Shown: positions 1-4,291 of the stretch, one piece after another
Layout of the letters: every line of letters starts with the position of its first letter
How positions within the stretch are numbered: the first letter of the stretch is position 1
Assembly: GCA_041751095.1 (NCBI GenBank)
Contig: JBGSYC010000060.1
Location: 1 to 5,377, forward strand
Source of the DNA: JADCRZ01 sp041751095
GTDB taxonomy: Bacteria; Bacteroidota; Bacteroidia; Chitinophagales; Chitinophagaceae
Length of the DNA: 5,377 nucleotides
Reading direction: 5' to 3'
Notes under the pieces: generated by a model
Databases searched by the model: none
Seen by the model: the letters and a program-made list of their open reading frames with translations, nothing else
Told to the model about the DNA's origin: nothing
Translations under genes and position numbers: made by a program

Positions 1-134
1 GTGATTTGCCACTCCTTAAAGGCACCATAACAGTAATAGTAGAAATGCAATGCCAATAGTATAATGCCTATCAGCCTCGACATGTCAACGATCTTCCGCA
101 GGCCTTGTTCATTTTCACCGGTATGCATAGCCAT
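1..134 (-). CDS. mobC: Coupling protein (T4CP, YWFCY-type), N-terminal fragment
   Basis: This is the first 44 codons of a gene that runs off the left edge. The peptide begins MAMHTGENEQGLRKIVDM and continues into a hydrophobic, aromatic-rich segment (about residues 21-39, with HFYYYCYGAF). That pattern is typical of the N-terminal YWFCY domain of Bacteroidota VirD4/TraG-like coupling proteins, inner-membrane ATPases that pass the relaxase-DNA complex to the type IV secretion channel. The ATPase domain lies outside the window, so the function rests on the N-terminus and on context. It starts 12 bases after the relaxase stop, as expected for the last gene of a mobA-mobB-mobC operon (CTnDOT/CTn341 naming; other schemes differ). 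A second in-frame ATG at 128 would give MHTGENEQ, which fits the family's usual start slightly better. Confidence 0.82.
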   Translation of the reverse strand, partial: MAMHTGENEQGLRKIVDMSRLIGIILLALHFYYYCYGAFKEWQI

Positions 135-146
135 ATATCTGATGTT

Positions 147-1436
147 TTAAAGGTTGTTTGAAATTTTCTTACGCTTCTTTTTTCTCTTCTTTTTTAGCTC
201 GTGAGGTACGTAGTTATACCCCTGAGCAGGTTGTAACAGTTCATCCAATACGTTAAGGGTAGAGGTTGTATCCACTGACTGAGCCGGAATACGTTGACTG
301 TCGGATTTAGGATTATTCTGTACTTGCGGATATGTATTTAGCTGCCGCTGATCATTAATTTTATCCTGGGCGAACTGCTCCCCTTGCGCCCATCTTCCCT
401 GGATACCTTTGGCGCTATATTGCTTTCCCAAATCACTCCCGTTAAACACACATTTTGTGCGGTGGTCAACATAGGTGATTCCATAGATAATTCCCTCATT
501 ATTTTGCCGGATAATTGTAGTAATTCCTTCCTTTTCTAAGGACTTTTCCAGGCTTTGAAGCGAAGGATCAGGATTTCTTAACAAGGCTAAATCAACGGCA
601 TTTCTGACCCTTACTTTATGCGGTTGCCTGGCTGCTTCGTTGGGTTCAAATCTGGCTCTGAGATAATTCAAAGTTGGCTTGCTATAGAAATCACTGGCCT
701 TAATAGGAACGCCAACCTTATTACCGGTGGAGTCCAGCACCCGGTAAACAAGCCCTTCATTTTTATATACCCGTGAATTTTCATTGCCTCTGTCTGCTAT
801 AACATTATACTGCTGAAGTACCGCATTTAATTCAGGCAACGAACTGTATTTATACGTATTTAATACAGCGTCCAATACATTTGTAATCGCTCTTTTGGTC
901 TCAGACTTCCCGTACTGAGCTTTCTGAACATTCACTGGCTTAAGTTCATAATTTTGCGTTTGTTTGCTGTCTTCAGCCTTTACTAAACCAAAGGACTGCT
1001 CAATCTCTTTACGGGCTTTTTCAGACTGGTTCCGGCCAATATTTTGCATGTCTATCCTGCTGCCATCCGCTCTGACTTTTATAGTTACTATATGGATGTG
1101 CGGATGGGCGGCGTCATGGTGCTGGTATACCAGATAAGGCTGATTTCCAAATCCGATTTTCTGCATATAAGCGTCTGAAATTTCCTGTAACCGCTCTTTG
1201 GAAAGGTTTTCTGAAGGATCAAAATTCAGCGATATGTGGACGCTTTTACGGGTGACATTTTCATTTAATGCAGCCTGGTTAAGCAATCGCTTCAACTTAT
1301 TATTTAGCGAAAGAAACTCAACATCTTTTGGATAATTAGCAGCCATAAGACACTCGGCGGTTCCCTCCTTTACCTTCTGCTCATTGTAGTTGAATATCCG
1401 GTGGATGGATGATCCTGTTTTGATTACTGCAACCAT
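147..1436 (-). CDS. mobB: Relaxase / mobilization nuclease (MOBP-like)
   Basis: A 429-residue relaxase that would nick one strand at oriT and stay covalently bound to the 5' end during transfer. The N-terminal third carries the family signature. Tyr17 in the FNYNEQK context is the likely catalytic tyrosine. His67 lies in a VHISLNF strand followed by a PSENLS segment. The metal-binding histidine motif is HHDAAHPHIHIV at about residues 106-117. The C-terminal part is less conserved in appearance and ends in a very basic tail (KKKRKKKRKK, about residues 415-424) suited to DNA contact. The ATG at 1436 places the catalytic Tyr close to the N-terminus, as usual. The gene start overlaps the end of the upstream relaxosome gene by 56 bases, and the coupling-protein gene begins 12 bases after its stop, so the three are probably co-transcribed and translationally coupled. 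The gene appears intact. Confidence 0.93.
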   Translation of the reverse strand: MVAVIKTGSSIHRIFNYNEQKVKEGTAECLMAANYPKDVEFLSLNNKLKRLLNQAALNENVTRKSVHISLNFDPSENLSKERLQEISDAYMQKIGFGNQPYLVYQHHDAAHPHIHIVTIKVRADGSRIDMQNIGRNQSEKARKEIEQSFGLVKAEDSKQTQNYELKPVNVQKAQYGKSETKRAITNVLDAVLNTYKYSSLPELNAVLQQYNVIADRGNENSRVYKNEGLVYRVLDSTGNKVGVPIKASDFYSKPTLNYLRARFEPNEAARQPHKVRVRNAVDLALLRNPDPSLQSLEKSLEKEGITTIIRQNNEGIIYGITYVDHRTKCVFNGSDLGKQYSAKGIQGRWAQGEQFAQDKINDQRQLNTYPQVQNNPKSDSQRIPAQSVDTTSTLNVLDELLQPAQGYNYVPHELKKKRKKKRKKISNNL

Positions 1437-1812
1437 TGATCAGCGATTTTATTGATACGATTTTTGATTTCATCCACCTTGTAAGGAGTGTTTGTTTTTC
1501 CAATTCATAAGTTATCAGCCAGCTTTTAAACTCTGTTATTTGTTGGAGTGAATGCAGCTTTTTAACGGCCTGATTAAAGTTATTTCCAATGCTGTTCAGC
1601 TCACTTCTAAGCTGCATCATCTCTGCCATAAAGTCATCTAAAGACTGGTTGCGGTGGGTAGCTGTAATGGGTTTGCCAAGCAGTATTTTTCGTGAATAAT
1701 CACTCAGTTTCCGGCAGGTTGTTTTGCTGAATTGCTTATGAAGTTTAGCATATTCCTCCGGATTCAGGCGCAGGTGCAGCCACTTTGTTCGGTTGTCGTT
1801 TTGTTCGTTCAT
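1381..1812 (-). CDS. mobA: Relaxosome accessory protein (MobA / Pfam MobC-type)
   Basis: A 143-residue mobilization protein expected to bind oriT and help the relaxase nick. The first 50 residues (with TKWLHLRLNPEEY and LSDYSRKILLGKPI) look like a ribbon-helix-helix DNA-binding region. The segment SLDDFMAEMMQLRSELN followed by IGNNFNQAVKKLH (about residues 57-87) is the hallmark of MobC-like relaxosome proteins. The open frame extends upstream to 2061, but that extension is Arg-rich, unlike the family, and reads through inverted repeats. I therefore place the start at the ATG at 1812, which gives MNEQNDNRTKWLHLRL. The last 18 codons overlap the relaxase gene. It is called mobA by its position before the relaxase, as in CTnDOT-like elements; other schemes call this family MobC or BmgB. 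Confidence 0.88.
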   Translation of the reverse strand: MNEQNDNRTKWLHLRLNPEEYAKLHKQFSKTTCRKLSDYSRKILLGKPITATHRNQSLDDFMAEMMQLRSELNSIGNNFNQAVKKLHSLQQITEFKSWLITYELEKQTLLTRWMKSKIVSIKSLINGCSNQNRIIHPPDIQLQ

Positions 1813-1860
1813 CACTATATCTTTTACACGGTTAACACAATAAATTACTTTTGAGCAGAC

Positions 1861-1887
1861 CCGCCTACGACTTCGGAGTAGAGGCGG
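1861..1887. repeat. Inverted repeat 1 of candidate oriT
   Basis: CCGCCT (1861-1866) pairs with AGGCGG (1882-1887). Inside, after a small asymmetric internal loop, ACT (1870-1872) pairs with AGT (1877-1879) around a TCGG loop. There is no T-run on either strand next to it, so it does not look like an intrinsic terminator. Confidence 0.7.
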
Positions 1888-1922
1888 CCAGAGTCGGTTG
1901 TGATACAACCGGACATCTGGCC
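1886..1922. repeat. Nested inverted repeat 2 of candidate oriT
   Basis: The outer arms GGCCAGA (1886-1892) and TCTGGCC (1916-1922) are perfectly complementary. The inner arms CGGTTGT (1895-1901) and ACAACCG (1905-1911) are also perfect and enclose a three-base GAT loop. The 2-base and 4-base strands between the arms form a small internal loop. This is the strongest secondary-structure element in the window and a likely recognition element for the relaxase or its accessory protein. Confidence 0.8.
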
Positions 1923-1943
1923 GATTGCGCGAAAGAGGCAATC
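1923..1943. repeat. Inverted repeat 3 of candidate oriT
   Basis: GATTGC (1923-1928) and GCAATC (1938-1943) are perfect 6-bp arms separated by 9 bases. It directly abuts inverted repeat 2, giving three structures in 83 bases upstream of the relaxosome gene. Confidence 0.65.
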
Positions 1944-1965
1944 TCTGAAACCTAAAATGTCTTTG

Positions 1966-2040
1966 ATCTTCCAGGCTCTTGTTGAATCTTCCAGGCAAGC
2001 CTTTTTTATAAATTCCTACAATCTTCCCCAAAGCCTGGAA
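1966..2040. repeat. Iteron-like direct repeats ATCTTCCAGGC plus inverted copy
   Basis: ATCTTCCAGGC occurs at 1966-1976 and exactly again at 1986-1996. A partial copy ATCTTCC lies at about 2021-2027, and the inverted core GCCTGGAA is at 2033-2040. The 20-bp spacing of the two full copies is close to two helical turns, which would put them on the same face of the DNA, as for binding sites of a relaxosome or regulatory protein. The binding role is inferred. Confidence 0.6.
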
Positions 2041-2076
2041 TTTCTTGAAACTATTTATCATAGATTAAAGCATTAT

Positions 2077-2961
2077 TCATTTTCTGTTCTTCTGCCCTTT
2101 TCCGATATTCATCATCCAGTCATTTAAGTCTTTATAATTCTGATACAAACTGCTTTTATCCCTGTACTGCCTGCTTAAAGACATGGCATATCGTGTGCAA
2201 TTTTGTCCGGCTGAGTCCTGGTCGAGATACAGATTAATCACCTCATGTTGTTCCATAAAAGGACGTGCTTTTCCAAAAAATGCGATAGAGTTTAAGATCA
2301 CATAATCGGTTGACACCGGAGACTGATTCTGATGTATTGCCATGAAGGAAAGGAAGTCAAAAAAGCCTTCAAAAACAGTAACCTCTTTCGACCCTTTACT
2401 GATAGTTGTAACGTCCTTTGGGGAACTGCTGATTTTGAAATACGCATTGCGGATTTCATAGCCGCCGGAATCATTTTTAAATCCGATTCCATAGTAAACT
2501 TTGTGATTCAATTCATAGCGAACTTCTTTGCAAAATTTGTCTGCAATGTCGGCGGGAATTTTCCTTTGTTTAAGGTAGTGTATCAGGGAATAGGAGGTAA
2601 GCAAAAATTCATCAATGACATGTACTTTATTACCGGACAATACTTGGTCAGACTGCTTAACGGGTGGCTTTTGAAAAGAAGAATGACCATTTACTTTTTG
2701 TAAGAATTCTCCTACAGTGCAATCATGGAAAAGGATGGCAAAATCTATTAAATTTCCTCCTTTACCTATACCATGATCATACCATGCGTTAAGCCTTTTA
2801 TTAACTTTAAAGGATGGTGTTTTTTCATCCCGCAAAGGAGATAAATACCAGTAATCATTATTTCTAATCTTTGAAGGCGAGTATCCCAGTTTAGACAGGT
2901 ATTCTACCATGTCAATTTGCTTTGCCTGGGCGCAGGTAGTTGCATTTACTTTTGAATCCAT
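2077..2961 (-). CDS. Toprim / CHC2-like primase-related protein of a mobile element
   Basis: A 294-residue protein resembling the DnaG-like toprim proteins found next to mobilization genes in Bacteroidota elements. The N-terminal part (about residues 22-79) keeps the shape of a CHC2 primase zinc domain (SPLRDEKTPSFKVN, then WYDHGIGKGGNLIDF), but the Cys/His zinc ligands are absent. The toprim core is visible as VFEGFFDFLSF (acidic residues at about 198 and 202) and LYLDQDSAGQN (Asp at about 247 and 249), the expected metal-binding carboxylates. It may prime the transferred strand or support element replication; that role is inferred. The frame is open to an ATG at 3003, but that start overlaps a promoter-like TACTTTTG box at 3001-3008. 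I choose the ATG at 2961, which gives MDSKVNATTCAQAKQIDMVEYL with the usual N-terminal helix. It reads in the same direction as the mob genes. Confidence 0.85.
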   Translation of the reverse strand: MDSKVNATTCAQAKQIDMVEYLSKLGYSPSKIRNNDYWYLSPLRDEKTPSFKVNKRLNAWYDHGIGKGGNLIDFAILFHDCTVGEFLQKVNGHSSFQKPPVKQSDQVLSGNKVHVIDEFLLTSYSLIHYLKQRKIPADIADKFCKEVRYELNHKVYYGIGFKNDSGGYEIRNAYFKISSSPKDVTTISKGSKEVTVFEGFFDFLSFMAIHQNQSPVSTDYVILNSIAFFGKARPFMEQHEVINLYLDQDSAGQNCTRYAMSLSRQYRDKSSLYQNYKDLNDWMMNIGKGQKNRK

Positions 2962-3000
2962 AACCTCACATTTTCTTTTACACGAGTTCGTTACCGGATA

Positions 3001-3028
3001 CAAAAGTAAAATGGCACCACGCTACAAA
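3001..3028 (-). promoter_or_regulatory. Candidate Bacteroidota promoter for the primase-like gene
   Basis: Read leftward, TACTTTTG (3008-3001) matches the Bacteroidota -7 consensus TAnnTTTG. A TTTG (3028-3025) lies 16 bases upstream, slightly closer than the usual -33 spacing. Transcription would begin near 2994, which supports the ATG at 2961 rather than 3003 as the start. The short spacing keeps confidence moderate. Confidence 0.45.
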
Positions 3029-3033
3029 CCTAT

Positions 3034-3054
3034 CCTGTTCAAATTCTGAACAGG
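3034..3054. promoter_or_regulatory. Perfect 8-bp dyad, candidate operator between divergent genes
   Basis: CCTGTTCA (3034-3041) and TGAACAGG (3047-3054) are perfect inverted arms around a 5-base AT-rich spacer. The dyad lies 5 bases upstream of the -33-like TTTG of the leftward promoter, and 64 bases before the rightward gene at 3118. That position suits a dimeric regulator acting on one or both genes. No candidate regulator is encoded in the window. Confidence 0.5.
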
Positions 3055-3117
3055 TGATTCTTCATCACAGCTATTACATTTGTGGCTGATTAATATTGCA
3101 AAACTTAAATAGTAGTT

Positions 3118-3402
3118 ATGCTTTCAACAAATGACATTTCCCAGGTGTATGAAACCATATTAAGTATCCCGGGTATGAACGATACCGTAAAGATTAACCT
3201 GAAAATTTCCCGGAGAAATATCTTGCTTTTAAACCGTGTAATCGAACGCGGATTAACCATCAAACCCGATGACAAATCAGCAAATTTTCTTGACATTGTA
3301 CCTGATGATGCGGTACAGGAATTGACTTCACTGGCAGACGATTGCCTGAAAAAAGCAGGGTTAACGGAGCTTAGTGAAAGATTAAGATCATTTAAACGCT
3401 AA
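3118..3402 (+). CDS. Small conserved-looking protein of unknown function
   Basis: A 94-residue protein that I cannot assign to a named family. It looks like a real gene: balanced composition, amphipathic helices throughout, and no signal peptide or membrane segment. Notable stretches are DISQVYETILSIPGMNDTVK, KISRRNILLLNRVIERGL and the C-terminal LTSLADDCLKKAGLTELSER. I have an impression of similar small proteins beside mobilization modules in Sphingobacteriales-type elements, but this is unverified. The alternating helices and charged surface suggest a small cytoplasmic, all-helical protein. The ATG at 3118 follows an A-rich leader without a clear Shine-Dalgarno site, which is common in this phylum. 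A weak -7-like box TAATATTG lies at 3091-3098. It is transcribed divergently from the primase-like gene and may share the dyad at 3034-3054 for control. Confidence 0.72.
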   Translation: MLSTNDISQVYETILSIPGMNDTVKINLKISRRNILLLNRVIERGLTIKPDDKSANFLDIVPDDAVQELTSLADDCLKKAGLTELSERLRSFKR

Positions 3403-3650
3403 TAGCAAAACATTTTAAGAGAAAAAAACTGTTTTGTAAAAGAAAAAAGGGGAAAAAAGAAAGCATAAAGAAGAGCGGCATGTGGTAAAAGCCAAAAGGA
3501 AACGCAATAAAGGAGGGCTTTTGCGGAATGGCTATTGTGTTTATGGCGTAGTCTTTTGGCCGGTCGGCTTTGAAATAGCAATGGCTCTGTTGTGCCGTTT
3601 GGAAGCCGCTAACTTCGCTTGCTTTTTATCCTTTTGATGTACAAAACAGG
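3403..3650. other. Non-coding spacer with purine tract and short inverted repeats
   Basis: No convincing gene is seen here. Just after the preceding stop, CAAAAC (3406-3411) faces GTTTTG (3431-3436). An uninterrupted 26-base purine tract follows on the plus strand (3438-3463). AAAAGCC (3487-3493) then pairs with GGCTTTT (3516-3522), and GCTATT (3531-3536) with AATAGC (3574-3579). AATGGCT recurs directly at 3527-3533 and 3580-3586. An 18-codon frame at 3581-3637 (MALLCRLEAANF...) could be a leader peptide, but nothing beyond an ATG and a stop supports it. Confidence 0.4.
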
Positions 3651-3833
3651 ATGTTAGATATTCTTACGGAAATATTTTATGATGTTGTTTATGAATTCCG
3701 TGAGGTGCGGGCATCCTCCGACATTTTGGTTCACCAAACGGCAGTTACTGCAGGCATGAACGGATTTGGGGAGAAGCTTGAAAGAATAGAATGGATACAG
3801 CTGATATTAATCAGTCTTCAGTATCCGAAATGA
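3651..3833 (+). CDS. Small protein of unknown function (60 residues)
   Basis: A 60-residue open frame whose composition looks protein-like: an acidic, aromatic N-terminus (MLDILTEIFYDVVYEFREVR) and a C-terminal half with GMNGFGEKLERIEWIQLILI. I do not recognise the family. It has no signal peptide; the C-terminal helix is hydrophobic but short for a membrane span. The only upstream purine-rich site, CAGG, abuts the ATG, so initiation is uncertain. A second short frame begins inside its end at 3791 (MDTADINQSSVSEM, stop at 3868), in the overlapping arrangement typical of operons, and may be the cut-off start of the next gene. It is the last rightward gene before the leftward defence-like remnants, so this may be the edge of an insertion or deletion. 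Confidence 0.5.
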   Translation: MLDILTEIFYDVVYEFREVRASSDILVHQTAVTAGMNGFGEKLERIEWIQLILISLQYPK

Positions 3834-3868
3834 ACCGCCTTTTGCCCTCGGTGTTAACGATGGGATAG
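3791..3868 (+). other. Short overlapping open frame, possible truncated gene start
   Basis: A 25-codon frame (MDTADINQSSVSEMNRLLPS...) starts within the last 43 bases of the 60-residue gene and stops at 3866-3868. Overlapping starts are common in co-transcribed genes, so this may be the first codons of a following gene whose remainder was lost when the region from about 3870 rightward was rearranged. It could equally be chance, being too short to judge by composition. Confidence 0.2.
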
Positions 3869-3904
3869 CTGACCAACCTGTCTGCAATGAGACTTTAAAT
3901 TTAT

Positions 3905-4291
3905 TTATAATCGTTCACAAAATTCTTCTGCTAATTCATAGCAAAATGCATCTACAAACAATATAAAGGACTCGGTTTCTACACTTGCAGCTTGTGAAGT
4001 GAAAATTGCTGAATCTGCTTCAACCGGTTTTTGAAACTTTCCGGTAAGATTTCCCAGCCAGGGTTCATAGAATAACTGACACTTTAACCAAATGGCCGGC
4101 GCTCGTTTCTTCTCACGTAGGTAGCTTCCATATACCAGCAATCGGGGCAAACTTTCCTGCAACACATCCATTACATCCACCCATTGGTTTTCCGGATCAG
4201 GCCACAGAATAACTTCAGGCTTTACCATCAAATAACTATCGTGGTTTTCTGCCTGTTTTAGTGCTTGTAAAACTTTATCATACAGTATCTG
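3905..4291 (-). pseudogene. PglZ-type gene remnant (BREX-like), deleted and truncated
   Basis: This frame encodes about 128 residues resembling two separate parts of PglZ proteins, the alkaline-phosphatase-fold component of BREX and related phage-defence systems. The first part, from ILYDKVLQALKQAENHDSY through VILWPDPENQW to APAIWLKCQL, matches the N-terminus of PglZ proteins with the LWPDxExQW motif. At about 4075 it passes directly into YEPWLGNLTGKFQ and then FILFVDAFCYELAEEFCERL, which resembles the start of the catalytic domain (family pattern close to FVDGLRYDLAxxLxxRL). It then stops at 3905. Full-length PglZ proteins are several hundred residues, so a large middle part and most of the catalytic domain are missing. 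There is no good start: the first ATG is at 4228, inside the conserved region, with a TTG at 4231. An ATG at 4299 overlapping the upstream gene is out of frame by one base. I judge it non-functional. The BREX subtype is not assigned. Confidence 0.68.

Larger units (their letters stand above)
1813..2076. other. Intergenic region, candidate origin of transfer (oriT)
   Basis: This 264-base stretch lies between the primase-like gene and the relaxosome gene and has no convincing coding content. It is the most repeat-rich part of the window. Three consecutive inverted repeats fill 1861-1943, and an 11-bp direct repeat occurs twice 20 bp apart at 1966-1996, with an inverted 8-bp copy at 2033-2040. 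Relaxases of this kind usually act on an oriT next to their own operon, just upstream of the relaxosome gene. The exact nic site cannot be called from this sequence alone. The assignment is inference from position and structure. Confidence 0.6.

Noticed and set aside
1861..1887. First hairpin as an intrinsic terminator
   Set aside because: No T-run follows the stem on either strand, and the stem has an internal loop. An oriT role fits the context better.
1813..2061. N-terminal extension of the MobA-type protein (frame open to 2061)
   Set aside because: The extra 83 residues are Arg-rich, do not resemble the family N-terminus, and are read through the inverted and direct repeats. The ATG at 1812 gives a normal relaxosome protein.
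1900..2127. 75-residue rightward open frame
   Set aside because: It lies across the oriT candidate and the end of the primase-like gene on the other strand. It has no family likeness and is better explained as a chance frame.
2332..2703. 123-residue rightward open frame
   Set aside because: It is wholly antisense to the toprim/primase-like gene, whose motifs are clear. The translation is low-complexity and hydrophobic, as expected of an antisense shadow.
3399..3581. 60-residue leftward frame over the purine tract
   Set aside because: It is rich in Phe, Leu and Ser only because it reads the complement of a purine tract. No start site or family pattern supports it.
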